From Puffinus mauretanicus (lineage: Eukaryota; Chordata; Aves; Procellariiformes; Procellariidae), in NCBI GenBank assembly GCA_023333565.1, contig JAJKFH010000157.1, positions 434,001 to 498,000 on the forward strand: DNA of 64,000 nucleotides. Reading direction: 5' to 3'. Positions 12,251 to 26,368 of the stretch are shown here, in pieces (within the stretch, counting starts at the first letter, position 1; the number at the start of each line of letters is the position of its first letter). Position numbers and translations under genes: made by a program. The notes beneath the pieces are model-generated. The model had not been told where the DNA came from, searched no databases, and worked only from the letters and a program-made list of their open reading frames with translations.

Positions 12251-15200
12251 TAATTACATCGCACCCACAATCGAGGAAGAGAAAAGGCAATCCAAAGTAA
12301 GTACTCTTCTTAAATTTACAAAGGAGAAGTGAAAGAGGTTTTTTATATTAAAAAGCTGATGAAAATTCTTTTAAGCATGCATCATTTTCCCCCAATTGTG
12401 TATTTATTTGTCATATTCTCACATTAATTTCCATTACTCACCGCCCGAGACATTCAGCTAACCACTCAGGCACCCTGTCACTCTGGAGGTAGGTCACTTA
12501 CAGCATGCTGGTTAGGCAACATCGTTCCAGAGCTGGTTTGTTGTTCCAGAATGGTGTTTCTTGAAGAACTCTGTGGAATAATTCTTTACAATAAGAGAAA
12601 CATTAGTTCTCCAATTGGACATTTGCTAACCTCCTCTTGAGAAGGTTTTATTCAACCCCTAAAAATACACAGTCCCTTTGAGCTACATTCCTGTCATCAT
12701 CAGGAAATAACCCAGCCATGTCCTGTTTGAGCACAAGTTGATTGAAGGTAATCTCTAGTGGAGACGTGGGAATGTGCTTCACTTATACTGCCAGCTGCAT
12801 TTTTGGGCAACAGAAAAAGGGGATGCAGTCAAAATGCACCTGCAGCGTGCCAGAGAATAGCTGCACTGAGCCCTGAGTGGCTGTCATGCTTCAGGACTTA
12901 ACAAACACAATGTTAACAGGGCTGGCTTTCATCTAAGGGAGTAAATCATTGAACCTGAAGTTACTTTTCCCATTTACAGAAAGCGAAGCAGCTTCCCCAA
13001 ACCCCAGCATCCAGCCAATTACCAGTCTCAGCAGAAAACTTTTATCTTTCCAGCCATCCTTTCGCTCATATTGACCTTATGATTGAACACTTTGCCCATT
13101 TCAGAGTATACTGTAATAGGCTGTGGCCGTTATCAGTACTGTATACTTTATTTACATACCAGGGTACAATTTCCATGAAAGTTGCTAGCTTGCATTCTTT
13201 TATTTAATACAAACCACTCATTTCCTTCTTTAGCTTAACGAAAGCGTCTGTTTTATGGTATTTTAAAGCACAGTACTATATCGCTTGTATTGTTTATGCC
13301 ACAATTCCAATTGTTTTTCTTTTAATTATGTGTCACTGAATGTGACTTTAAAATATTTTTTGATTCTCTGATGTGTGTCATTTGCCATCTTAGATAAGCT
13401 CAATATATCTGAACTGATAGATTGAGGAAATCTATTTAGTTAGTTTAAATGTTTAATGCATTTTTTCCTGAACAACACTGCAAGATCTTATGAAGCGATG
13501 CCCCATTTAAATAAAATATGGAGGGTATGTCTATATTACCCAGAAAACTACAATAAAAAGGGTTGGTATAGATTTTGAGTGACAAACTGATGGTATAAGT
13601 GGAACCTAAAACAGTTATATGTATTCAGAATGTATATTGTGTGGAGGAATAAACCATCAATATCTCCTAATTCTGGAAGGTTCCAGTACAGTGTATCCTA
13701 TCTAAACAGTCAAACACTGGCCAGCTCCTACCTCTCAGCTCCCATTTCACAGCTATGTGATAGCAGACTATTTAATTTGCTATTCCAAAGTGTGTAGTGG
13801 CTGTGCATGAACATATGTGTTCTTCCATATGTTATTACAGTTGATTATAGCTCTCAGCTTGTAGGGCATCTTTATGCCATACTTGGCCTCAGACAATACT
13901 AAACTCATCCCCAATTTTCTTCCTGTTTTTCTCAAATCCCTTAACAATTACTGATTATGTGTTGTAGTAGGGAGCCAGACCACATCATGATAATATTCAT
14001 TTCTCTAGATAGTGTTTAACTTAAGGTGGAGGTGTTTAGGTTGATAAATTGAAGACTCCTGCGGGCATTTATGGTGTTATACAGATGGCACACACGTGGC
14101 TAAGTCAGAGAAAGCATTAGAACTGATTCTGTGCCCTACAGGCATGTGCACACTGTTACTATGTCTATTACAGTAGGTCAACTTGGGCAGCTCATTAATT
14201 CAAGGCTGAACATGGGACATGATTATCCATACTGTTTAATTGCAATCCAACTGCCTGCCAAAGTTTTGGCATATGCCCGCCAACACCCTTCCAGAAAACA
14301 TCTGGGTACATTTTAAGGTATAGCATGATACAGGGAATGTTCCCAATGTGTAGAGATGAGGCCATCTTGTTCAGAGGAAAAAAAATTTTAGTTGAATGGA
14401 AAAATTTGTACGTGTAATTTGCTCTCAGAGTGGTGTAAGATACCCAGGCTGGTTCCACAGGAACAAGGGTGAGCACACAACACAGTGCAGAAGAGCTACT
14501 GTGCTGATGAAGCTGGTTTGCTTCCACTCCCAAAGACAACTCAACAATACCTACACTGCTTATTAGAGAGCTCATGAATATAAATGGAATTTTTGTTGGG
14601 TTTTTTTGTGGGGTTTCCTCCCCCAAAAAATATACCCCTTGCGGCCTACGATTTTCCTATCATATACGTCTAGAAGTAAGGGAAACATCTAGCTTTATGT
14701 CTCATTGATTAACCAGCTGGGTATTTGGGTCCCATTTGGGTCTGAGAGTTTAAGTCTAGAAAAACTCAAATCTTCATTTCTTTTTTTTAATAGGATTGCT
14801 ATTTCTTTTACATTTTACCTGGCAAAATGCTATACCTTATCTTCCCCACAGAGGAAAGTTTTAAAAGAAATAGAAAACGGCACTGCTATTTTCAGAGGGG
14901 CAAATGTACAAATCAAGCAAGTTAAAGATAGGGTCATATACAAAGAATCAAAGTAAAGACTGACCTGTCACTAAAGTGCCTTCCCAATTCTTTCATGACA
15001 GTGTAGAAAAGCAGATTGATAATTAACATGCTCAATCCACTACAGTTTGCAGACGTGGGCTAAACTGAACACCTCCTACCCATCCTGTCCATTATGTATG
15101 GGTTATACTGTTCTCCAGATGGATTTCGCATGTAAAACTCTTTGTGCATGTATACATTATATCTAAGCCTTCAGCTGCTTAATCACACTGTGTACCTGGG

Positions 15201-17410
15201 GTGCGTAAAAAAACCAAAATCTTTAACTAGGTCCATATTTAGACAAGTACATAAAAAGCAATCTGATTTTCAGTGATGTTAAGAGCAGCAGCTTGAAAGA
15301 ATTTTATAGATATCTTCACAACTTTTGAAACATTTGGCTTAAAAATTATCTCACTTTCTTTCTCCCTGATTTCCTTAACTTCAAACCCTGTCCACCAGCG
15401 GGAGTGCTCAGATTATTGCCCCCAGCATATGCTCCTCGTGCTTCATTCAGAAATGCATTGGCAAGTTTATTTCGGGTCCAAAGCAAAGTACACACACAGA
15501 GTGTCATGCAAAGCCACATCCTGAAAAAGTCAGATTCAGAACATAAATCTAGATGTCTGTTGACACAAAGTCAATTCGTGCCTTAAAAATAAACTGCCTG
15601 GCTCAAGCTAAGTTATGAAAAATAACACAAGTTTTTCTAAACTCACTATCGCATCAGTTTGCTCACATGCTTTAGACAGCACATGAAAACACACAACAGA
15701 TGACGAGCATACATGTACTCTTCTCTGTACCACTTTCTTAATAGATCATTGCAGTGATCTACATAGTCAAAATATGTCAGTTTTCATAGGTGCTACTGCC
15801 TTGCCAGTATCAACTGCTGGAGAGAAATACTCTAGTAATTTTAAAAGAGTTATAGCTGTAGATGCCAAAATATTTTACTGGTCCAAACGAGAGCTTTCCT
15901 TAGGACTTCAGACAGTTCTGCTTTCTCAGTATCTCGCTATCATCTCATCCATCCCTTTTAGACCTCTTTTTTATTAGCTAATGTTCGTACTTTGATGTCA
16001 CCCATCTAATTAGGAAACATTTGTCTGTTTGTGGTTCCAGCTAGGAGGCTGTTTTAAGAAAAAATTAGTAAGTTCCTTTACTTTCAATTATCCCATCTTG
16101 AAGACAGGGGGGAAGGGGTGGAAAGAATAAATAATGTTTTCCTATTCTGTCCCATTCAAGCTAAAAACTCCTTAAGGATGCTGTTGACTTTTCCTGGTTT
16201 GACTTCATTCTAGATAACTTTTTCCTTGATCCCTTCCCATCTGCGTTTTGCCCTCTCTGCTTTATCAAACTACCCTATTACTTTTTAAAGCAATTCATGG
16301 CCTTGGTTTTTCATCCATTTTCAATTACAGGAATCAGTATTTTCCTCTGCATTGTACTGAGGTTTTCTGCTCAGGGGTTGCCAACTGACCCTTAGTTTAG
16401 CCTAAATCCTTTCAATGCTGGTTTTGTCTTTTGCTTTTTACACTCCTTGATTGTGGGATTCACTTCCATCAGACATCAGAACTGTAAAGTCAGAACAGCT
16501 CTTTGGGGAAAAAAGAAAGAACTTTTCAATTTAATTTTAAGACTCACTTCTCAATTTCAAGTTCAGTACCGTTCTAAGTTTTTGTTTGAGGTATTTTTAA
16601 TATAAAGTGCTTTGAGATACTTTGTATGAGTAGCATTGTATAAATTCAATTTATAGCTGTATTGTAAGGTGAACTTCATCTCTTCTAAAGCCAAAAATGC
16701 CGATTTTGCTTGATCTGCTGCTATAATGACAGATTTTCTGCCAATCTTTGCATGGAATCTTAATAAATACAACTTGTCTCAGAGATGCTGGAAGGATCTG
16801 CCATCTTAGATATACCTGTCTGATGATTCATAGAAAGGCATAAATTAGACACAGAAAATGTCAATTAGGTCACCCAGGTTGTCCCACAACCAGTAAAAAT
16901 TATTTGTTACAATCCATTTTTATTGCCTTCTAATTTCCAGGCCAGTTTGAAATGGCCTGGGGACTGGTAAATCTGGAACTTCCTTTTGGTTCAGTTGTTC
17001 TTTCCTGACTCATATTGGCTTGCGCCTTTCACATAAAGTAAACTCATCAAAATCACTTTTGATCATGTTTAAAGGGTGGCAGAGTTAACTTAAGAAGTCA
17101 ATCAATAGCCTAATGCTCTAACACTTATGGGAGTCTTGCATACACAAATATCTGTAAAGACACACAACCCTGTGTTAATACGTAGGGTATTATTCTGTCT
17201 TAATTTGTAATTGCTCCTGTTTACCATCTACTTTAGTAAATACTTTTGAGCACATATTTATAAGTGAAGGAAAAGTCTCATGTAAACCACATGTCAGATT
17301 GCCTAAGTCCTCATCTGGCTTTCGCAGTTATCATTCAGCTAAGCTATATTTCCATCTTTTTTCATCTATCATTGAACATTCGCCTCACATTTCTAATCAG
17401 TGTAATCTAA
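12251..17410. other. Unique AT-rich sequence, nothing identified
   Basis: About 5 kb without a recognised repeat or exon. The longest reading frame (143 codons, 14195-14626 minus) shows no domain and low-complexity composition. The stretch 13100-13500 retains several CpGs in AT-rich surroundings and reads like conserved non-coding DNA, which is unproven. Confidence 0.5.
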
Positions 17411-17414
17411 GCTA

Positions 17415-18215
17415 ATAAATTCTATGTAGATAAATGTAAAGTGATGCACATGAGAGAAAACAATCCTAACTTTACATACAGAATCATGGGCTCTGATATA
17501 GCTATTACTACTCAGGAAATACATCTTGAGTTATTATAGATGGTTCTATGAAAATATCAACCTAATGCTCAGTAGCAGTCAAAAAAGCAAATCAAATGGT
17601 AGGAATTATTGGGAGAGAAATACAGAACAAAACAGAGAGCATTGTTATGCCACTGTATAAATCCATTGTTTGCTTTTATCTTGACTCAGACTGTGTGCTG
17701 TCTGAGTCTCCCATCTTAAAAAGAGTATAACAGAACTAGCAAATGGAGAAAAGAAACAAGGATGATCAAAATGTGGGATTCTTCAGCCTGGAAAATAGAT
17801 GACTGATGGAAAATACAACAAAGGTCTGCAAAATCATGCACAGCATGAAGAAGTTAAACTCAGAATTATTTTTCATTGTCTCTTCCAATACAAGATCTGA
17901 AGAATCTTAAACAAAACTAGCACAAGAGGCTAGAGCAAAGGAGTTTTTCATAGTATGGCTAATTAAACTTTGAAACTGTGTTCCACTAGACATTGTGTAT
18001 GCTAAACATTCACAGGAGTTCAATAAGAGAGCAGACAAATCCATGATTGGGGGGAGCAGGCAGGAAGGAAGAAAAACCAACATCAGAAGCTATCAAATAT
18101 CAAGATACCTTCTCTGGCTCAAAAAATCTTTCAGTAGTAATTGATAGGAGCTGGGAGAATATATTTAAGAAGCTTACCTCTGCTATTGCTATAGTAGGAT
18201 ACAAGATAATGGACT
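17415..18215 (+). repeat. Ancient CR1/L3-like LINE, RT C-terminus and 3' end
   Basis: On the plus strand a decayed RT C-terminal region is recognisable. It starts with the DKCKVMHM-like block (17430-17460), then a tract corresponding to 'QE-DLGVIVD', and the AVKKAN motif around 17575-17600. The block encoding 'LYKSIV' and an aromatic-rich strand lies at 17655-17700, and the 'FSLEKR'-equivalent (TTCAGCCTGGAAAATAGA) is at 17783-17800. This order is the same as in the two young CR1 copies of this window, but the subfamily is much older and AT-richer. It is broken by many stops, and it lacks an ATTCTATG tail. Confidence 0.8.
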
Positions 18216-21200
18216 AAGGAAGATCTTTGGTCTGAACCAAAATATGGCCGTTATGTTTTGGTTTTAACCATTTATTTTCCTTATTTTAGAATTCCCATTT
18301 TTTGGTATATATTTCTATTAGTGTTTTTTCTAACATTGCAATTATGTATTTGTCATTACAATCTGCCAAGTGGGATTTCTCCATAGTCCCTTAATATCTA
18401 ATTCCCTCTAAATCTAATGGACTTAACCATCTAATTTGCTATATTTGAAAACCCCCGTCGGCATCTTTGTGTAACTTTGGCAAATAACATTAAAAATGTT
18501 GGCCATTGTTATTTTGTGATATTCTCCTTAAAGCTTTTTTGGTCTTTCTGCAATTTGCAAACAAAGGGATTAATATAGACATCTAATTCAAGGTGTAAAC
18601 ATATTAACAGTTTAAGCATAGAGCTGTGAAAAGATAAACCAGTCTCACAAAGATGCTTAAGTTAGCTAAACAGTTAATAAAAAGAAGTTGCTTCTGGTGA
18701 CCTGCATTTAGTGATCACAGTACTTCAGGAGGAAGACACATTGCTCATAATTTGCAGGAAAACCTATCACGTGTTGGTGGTCTCCAGACTAACTTCAAAT
18801 GCTTACAAGAAGGTGTCTCCTGGGCTAGCTGTCTAAATTCCCTCTACAGTTGTTAGGAGAAATGTATCCTTACAAGTGTAATTAAGTTCTACTTTAGACA
18901 CGTGGATTGTGCAGAATCACATGATGGAAATGTCTGTTTCTGTCTACAAATGATGAAGGGATTCTGCACCATTGGCTCAAAAATAGGTGAAATGAGTCTC
19001 CAGCACCCCCTCCCAGTGAACTACGTCACCCTTTGCAAGCTATTGAAGGTGCTTCCATTGACTATATAAGGAAAGAGGGTACCTTAAGTTATTGTTTTTC
19101 AGTCTATGAGTTGCAGTCTCTTGGGGGGTTGCAAAAGGGTCAAAAGGACCTGACAAGTATTATAAATAGCTTGCCATAGTCCAGTTCATCCAGGATAGCA
19201 GGATGAAAATTGGTTGCAATTTCTGAAGACACGCAAAGCCAGTCATCTCTCGCTGTCTTCCTCAGGGTTATCAACAGTGTGCAGCCAGCCCAGAGGGACA
19301 GATGGACACAGGTAAATCAAGATAAATTCTCAAAGAACTGGAAAAACACTGCTTTAGATTGGTCCTTATTTCCTTCTTCTGGGCAGATATCTCCTAATAT
19401 TTAATGTAGCTAAGCAAGCCAGTCAAATTACCCTTTTTGGTGATAGAAGTAGGCTCAGCATAACTCCAACTCATATTTTAAGTGACATTATAATATTTTC
19501 TATGAAGAGTCATTTTTGTTTTCTATTTTTTGGTTTTGTTTTGTTTGTTTATTTGGGGTTTTGGTTTGAGGGTTTGTGTTGGTTTGTTGGTTTGTTTTTG
19601 GTTTTGTGTTTTGTTTTTTTTTTCCCTGAGTAACAAATTCACAGTACTGGAAAAAAGCTTATGTATCCAGGGCATCATATTGCTTAACCTGGTTAACTGC
19701 AGTCAGGGTCTAGATTCACTGAGTAATATTCAATAGTTTTGTTTCTGTGAAATTACCAGAGCAAACTGGTTACACAGTATAGCAGAGAGGCCTCTAAAAT
19801 GTGATATTATTGCAAATAAGCTATTTCTATATTATCCTCTTTCAGACATTTCCAAATTATTTTGTCATTGTTCCAAATAGAATTAATTGCTACATTTCTA
19901 TGAAAACTCTGCTAGTTCTCATGGTTCCTGTGACTTGATAATAACTGCTGTGGAAATGTCTTAGGGCAAACTGTCCTTAGTAGCCAAATGGGAATTTAGT
20001 ATGCAATGGCATGATATATAACAATGGCTGCAGAATAGTGCTGTGGTGTGAAAGACATAGCCATATTCTCAGCAAAGAAAAAGAAGACATTAAAATTCAG
20101 AATGTGTTTCTCAGTAGCATACCTTAATACCGCACTAAATTTTGGCTATATTGGATTCTGATGTGTTAGAGTCTGAACTCCCTTTAAATTTAACAGCAAT
20201 TGTTAAAGGCCAATAGTTGCATCTGCTTTAGATGAAAAAATATTTGAATTATGATTTTTTTTTTCCTTTTCCCAATCTACTTCTACCTGTATAACTCCTT
20301 TGTCATTGCTCTGCACTGACACAGCATGACATTCTTCCTGTGCAGGAATTGTCATCAGAAATGTGGTTACATGGCTTTGAAAGGTCTTTGATGCTGGGGA
20401 AATCCCACCCGCTGATACTGTTCCCACACTCCATTCCATTCCATTCACTGAAGCGCAAGGAAAATGACCCAGGGTTTAAGCTTGAATCCGTAAATCAAGG
20501 ACTTAAGGGCTAGATCCAATAGAAAACTAAAGCTTTTCTGAGCTATATGATTTAGCACCTGATTTTAGTTGCCTAATTTACGTTGTGGTCTGTAGAAAAT
20601 GAGTCTGCCAACATATCTCTTGGCAGTGAAAATGCAGTGAAAATACACAACATTACTGCTATAGGCTGTCGTAAACACAAACCCACAATCTCATACTTGC
20701 CTTAATTTAGTTTCTAGAAAGGGCAAGAGATGTATGTGGTAGCTGTCCTTTTGTCCCTTTTCCAAGGAAGTTCATGGCTCGTGGCTTTTTTCTGAGCCTG
20801 GGAATCCCCCTTGGCTCATCTACAGTTGGCCACATATCTCCGGAAGCTGTTTCCAACATCAGGTCCTAGTGTCTGGAATATGCTGGAATAAAATCTTCAT
20901 CATACCTAGCCTGTAAGCTGTTTAAAAACTGTGGCAGAAAGGGAGAAAGAAAGAGGAAAATTCAGGACATATTTGGGGGAAGCTTTGTCCCCAGATTCCT
21001 TAGGGGTTTTGTGCGGAGGTTTTTTTGTAAGTTTTCCCCTCAGTAGTATTATTTTAATAACATTTTACTTCATTATTTTACTTTTCCTTCCTGCATATAA
21101 AATTATTGAGGCGTGTGGTAGGTTGCAGAATGCAAGGAGTTATTCTGATCAGTACTGAAGTTAGTTACCTAAGGCCTCTGATAAGAATACACAAGTGATG

Positions 21201-24200
21201 ATTTCTTTTCCATTGTGAATGCAGCAGCATTGAAATTACTCATCTCCTTGCCTAACCCAGACTTATTTAGAGAAATAAAATTGTAGTCTGTCTCTTCTAA
21301 TGAGAGAGCAGAATGCTGTCCACATCGTATAGTAATCCTTTTTTAAAGCAGGGACAGTGTGTATAATTTTCTACATAAATGGAAAAAAAGTAATATCTTA
21401 TCTACTGCATATCCCCCTTTCAGTGTTATGCCGGTTTAGTCAGACTAAAGCTGTTGACAGAAATTTCTCCACTCAGATGAGAAGCAAAGATGAGAAGAGG
21501 GATTGCAATGGTGATGGAAAAGCTTTATATAATGAGACAAATCCCAGAATCTATAGGGAGCTCATTCAGCAAGGAAACCATTTCATGTTTCTTTCATTAT
21601 GGGAATGATATTCTAGCTATTAAAAGTACAGAAGTCAGATTGTCCATGGAGTTATTTTAATAGGATGATTCTGATTGGGTCGCTATTTGGTTTTGAAAAC
21701 AAGAGCACACAAGCCTGCTTTTCAAGCGCACCATGCTTCAAACAATTCCAATCTATCATGGGATGGTGGCTTTAGAACCTCTGATTGTATAAACCTGTCA
21801 AGGCATTACAACATAAACAGCACAATCTACCAGAGCTGCAAAACTATTATTCGAGGAGTCCATTTAGTTTCATAAACTTTTCCCAATTCCCTGACACCTT
21901 AAACAAAATATGACAGGCATTTATATTGTATAGTATACAAGAAAGATCACTTACTGTGTGAAAAAAACTTATCTAGTGGCTTTACCAATGAGGAGAGAAA
22001 AGACAAAGTAATGGAAAAGAGGAACCACTTTGTGATACTTTGTATTATTTTTCGAAGTGCACCAGTAAGGTCGTAATTCCTGTGATCTTTGTGACGATAT
22101 CTTTGCTGTCCAAGTCCAGTTACACGCAAGGAGGGAGGTTCCCTATCAAATACGTATAAATGCTGCAATAAAGTTGAGGCAAATACAGTTGTTTCTTCTG
22201 AAGAGTCAATTTTTATCTTTCGTAAAGTGAAGAGTTTTGTTTTCTTTTATTCTGGGTTTTGTTTTTCTCTTCTCTGTCCTGGGTCTTTTTAGTTGTTATA
22301 AAAGATGTTGTTTTCAGTACATAGTCTGAAGTGTAATGTCATAAATACTGACATGTCATCCTGTGCAAAGAGAGGGTACTAGCTAATCTTTGGGAGAGAA
22401 AAAAAAAAGCATAAAAAACCTGAAGCTCAAGGCAAAACCATTCTTGGCTCAAATATCTATTTTCTATACAGTAATTACCCTATGTAAACTGAGCTCTCCT
22501 AACAGAAAGATACCCTGAGGCAAGTTTGAAATACAGCATTGTAGTTTATAGAACTGGACCAAATTTCTCAAAAATAGACCATTAAGAAGTCTCCCCAAGA
22601 ATTGACTTGAATAGCACAGGCTGATCACACAGGAGAGCATGCTGATATGAAGAGAGACAAGTATACTTTCAAGGGACTGAGATTTGAAATATTGATTCAG
22701 TCACATTAATTGAATTTTTGCCTTGAGAAGTGATTACAAAAATGTTTCTCCAATATTAATTTGTATCTGCTTTGGATAAGATTAACATTAATTTCTTAGC
22801 CAGTCCCCATTACTCTTTTATTATTCATTAGCATCTCCCTTTGCATGTGTAAGAGACCTTGATGAAGCATGTTTATTCATAGACTAACCTTTTTAAATAA
22901 TTCTAACAGCTCTCTAACAGAAACCTTCCTGGCATGCTGAAAATCTCCTCTTTGTTTCATTATTCAATCCTTGTGCTCTATCCTCCACTTGAGATGCCGA
23001 ACATGAATCATACTGCTCTTCCTACTGCTCTCTTCCTCCCACTGAAATGTCCTCTGCAGCCTGATCCCACAGGATAGCTCTGTTCACAAAATACTGCAGC
23101 AAATTGTCTCCTGCTAGAATCTAGGACAGTATAATTTCCACAGAGCTTGAGTGCAATTATTGATTTATGCTGTTCTTCGTTCATCACATATTTGTTATCA
23201 TGTTTTAATTCATTGTTTATTTACCTCTCATTAGAATATTTGGTGTGAGCTAGTCTTTGATGAGAGCTCTAGAGGCAACATTTTATTTTTGGCTTTGTAT
23301 TTACAAACTCCTGACTGTTTTTTTTAGGCAGACAACAGGCAAAGAGAACGGGGGAACATAAAAAAAGGAACAAATCAATTAATTTCTTCTCTCTTTGCAA
23401 AATCTATAGACTTACACCCAGCACTTGCTAGATTTTAATGAATATGCACTTCAAGATTCACTACAAAAACTTTATTTTAAAATACAGAATGCATACATGC
23501 ATTCACATTTCTGACAAACCCTCCTTCCACAGCAATAATATGTAGTTGCCTCCAGCAAAATGCTGTCATCCCTTGCATTATCTTTTTGTATTTATCTTGC
23601 TATAATACCCAAAGGCCCTAATAAAGAAGGTGTTACAAATGCAAAGATTTGCTTCCTGTTCTAAATAGCTTACAAATTTTAATTTTCCATCTTAAAAATA
23701 AATTAGTGGACTATTACTTTCCTTTTCCAATTAGGTTTAGGAAGAACTCTGGGAAAAAAAAAAGCATTAATAGTGTGCTCAATTTTTACATATCAGGAAA
23801 AATAGTCTATTTCATGGAGGAGAAAAAATACACATTTATGTAAATTCTGAAGTTTTTTATAGTCAAGCAACATAATTAGACATTAAAGTAGCCAGAATTG
23901 AAATACCTTTTATAGCATTCAAAAGAATAAGAATTAGTTTCTAATATAAATTGTTCAAAAATGCTTGATGTTTTCTGGTTTCATGGGAGAAAGAAGGCTT
24001 TGTAAGCCTAATAATCTTTTCTGGAGAGGTTAGGATGGGGAGGTTAGGAAAGATTTGGCACCTTGAGAGAATATTCAGTATTTGGAAATTAAATTCCAAG
24101 TGCCTAAGTATCAGGCAAACAAGAAGAAAGAGAGTTAGCATTTCAAGTTTGAAATATTTTAAAACATTTACTTTGATTTGAAAAAAATTACTTACAAAAT

Positions 24201-26363
24201 GGAAGGAAAATCCTTTGGGGTGGGTGCTTTGTGGGAGAATATGTGGAGAGCTCAGGGAACATATAATTTTCACTCTCATTACGCTCATTTATCTTAACAT
24301 ACAGAAATTTATATCTTGATTCCCATTAATGTTAATATAAACAGTAACTTTGACTACTAACCTCCCACAGACTCCAGAACACACTCATTCTTCCCACTGT
24401 CTCTACACACCATGTCACCCAGCAGAGATGGATGAGTAAACCTAGGCATTTTGTAATTTAAAAAGTGAAATAAATGAAAACCTAAGTGAACAGAGAGAAA
24501 ACAAAAGCACTTGCCTTGGCTAATGAATTGAATTGTATTCTGCTCATCCTTAAATGCAGTTACTGACACAGCTTTTCCACCAGTTTAAATATGCTGACTT
24601 CTGAAGAAGGAATTCATAAATTTCATTAGATCATTTATTTTGTTTGCTGTTTATTTTCAGTTGAGGACTGAAAGGGGCTTCTTCCAGAAAAAAAAAAAAA
24701 AAAAAAAGAGAGTGAAATGGAGAAATTATTATTAATGCCATAGATAGTTCTGTGTAATTCTCTGATAAAACAAGTACTTCACCCATGCCCTACATGCCCC
24801 AAGACATGGATATTTAAAATTTGTCTTTATTAATGCACTACGTGACAGCTGTGATGCGTGTGGTAAGACATTTGAAACCTGAAGGGTTAAATGCAGGGCA
24901 TTCTTTGTGTTGGGAAAGGTGAGAGAGAAAGGGCTTGGTTTGTAGAAACACAGTTTCTCTGAACGCTTCACAGCCTGAGTGGAAGGCCACAGTCCTTATG
25001 GTGTTTGTAGATGGCCTCTGCCTGCTTAATCACCCACTGCAGAATTTACATTTTGCCACCCTGAACTATGGATTTCTTGCAACAATTACTTAGAGCTACT
25101 GACAGCTGATCTAACTATCCTCAATTTTTTTTTCCGTTGCCAGAAGTGGCTTTTCCAGGGCAATATGTGTATACTTTGACTTTTCACAGACTTCCTCAGA
25201 GTACAACCATTTTGTTTTATTTTTGGAGTTTATGGCTCTTCAGTATGGGACTGGTTTTATGTCTCAAGCAAGGAGAGCACACAGCATATAAAGCAGGTGG
25301 TTTTGGCTACTGTGCAGATTTCTGACATGAGGTTTGTAGGCAATTGTTTTCTTTGCTGGCTTGCAGACTTTGGACTTACAAGTCTTTAACTTGTAAACTA
25401 CACGTTACTGAGGATTCTTATGGACATATGTATACTAGAGAATTAACTTTAATTCTAATCTTTCCTTTTATGAATAGAAGTCAGACATGTAGCAGTAAAT
25501 TTTCAAAACTCCGTGTAGGTTTTTCAGCTGCAAGACTCACATTAAATTCAATAGGCCATATGTTCTATTGGCTTGCAGGCTGCAGAGGTTAGTTTCATGA
25601 TGTAACTTATTGCAAAAATTGTTTCAACAGCTCCACCTTTCGAGGAAGGGCACTGATTTTGGATTCAGGAAACCTGAGTAAAGTCCCCGGCTAATCCACG
25701 TTCTTGTCTCATCTTATGTTATGCCTTCAATGAACACAACATTTTTAATCCCCTTACCTCACAGTTTTCTGTCCCTGCAGCAGCACGTGAAGATGAAACA
25801 ACACAACTACAACAATAGAAGGCACAGCACTAGGAATGTGATAGTGTCCAAGTAGATAGATTATACATGTCAGAGGCATTGAAATAGTACATAAGAATGC
25901 ATAATGACATTATCATTGCTTCATTAAAGTAATAATATCATCAGTGCTGTTTCATAAAGCTTTGAGCACTATCATATCTGCAGGTAGAAACTGGGGAGAG
26001 GAATCAGGCTGTCTCTATAAATGTTACTTTAGGACTAAAATCCAAGCCAATTTTTTTTTTCTTTTTTTTTTTTTAATCACATAGTATGTGACTCTTGCTC
26101 ATTAAATATGACAATAATGCTGAGAAAGGCATTGCTTTCCCCTCTGTCTGGTGGGCCATGGAGTACTATGGAGTACTAAAAAGTATGACAAAATGTATTT
26201 TATCAGATCTATCTGTTGAGAAAAAGTTCTGGCTCACAAAGTTACCTTCATATTTATGATTGCCATCTAGAAGCGAATGTTGAAAAATGTCTAAGCCACC
26301 TTAGCCTATCTTTGTTATGGAAATAAAAGACAGTGTACGAAAAAATTCCTACCATGGCCTTGT
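18216..26363. other. Unique AT-rich sequence with simple repeats
   Basis: No exon or transposon recognised over about 8 kb. It contains GTTT-rich low-complexity DNA at 19528-19622, a 20-base A-run at 24688-24707, and T-runs at 26051-26074. A promoter-like cluster near 18971-19070 is listed separately. Reading frames are short and without recognisable domains. Confidence 0.5.
18971..19070 (+). promoter_or_regulatory. Promoter-like cluster (ATTGG, ACGTCA, TATATAAG)
   Basis: Within 100 bp there is an inverted CCAAT box (ATTGG, 18971-18975), a CRE half-like ACGTCA (19023-19028) and a TATA-like TATATAAG (19063-19070) in the usual promoter order for the plus strand. No recognisable first exon or LTR boundary follows. 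It may be a chance cluster or an eroded LTR promoter. Confidence 0.2.
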
Positions 26364-26368
26364 ATCAC
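26364..26368. repeat. Target-site duplication ATCAC (left), solo LTR A
   Basis: ATCAC directly precedes the LTR and is repeated exactly at 26890-26894, directly after it. Five bases is the same duplication length as at the other three LTR insertions of this family here. Confidence 0.95.

Noticed and set aside
14195..14626. 143-codon minus-strand reading frame
   Set aside because: No domain, no coding-like composition, and no splice or start context; long frames of this size occur by chance in 64 kb.
24688..24707. A-run as the tail of a processed retrocopy
   Set aside because: No gene-like sequence lies upstream and no target duplication was found; treated as a homopolymer.
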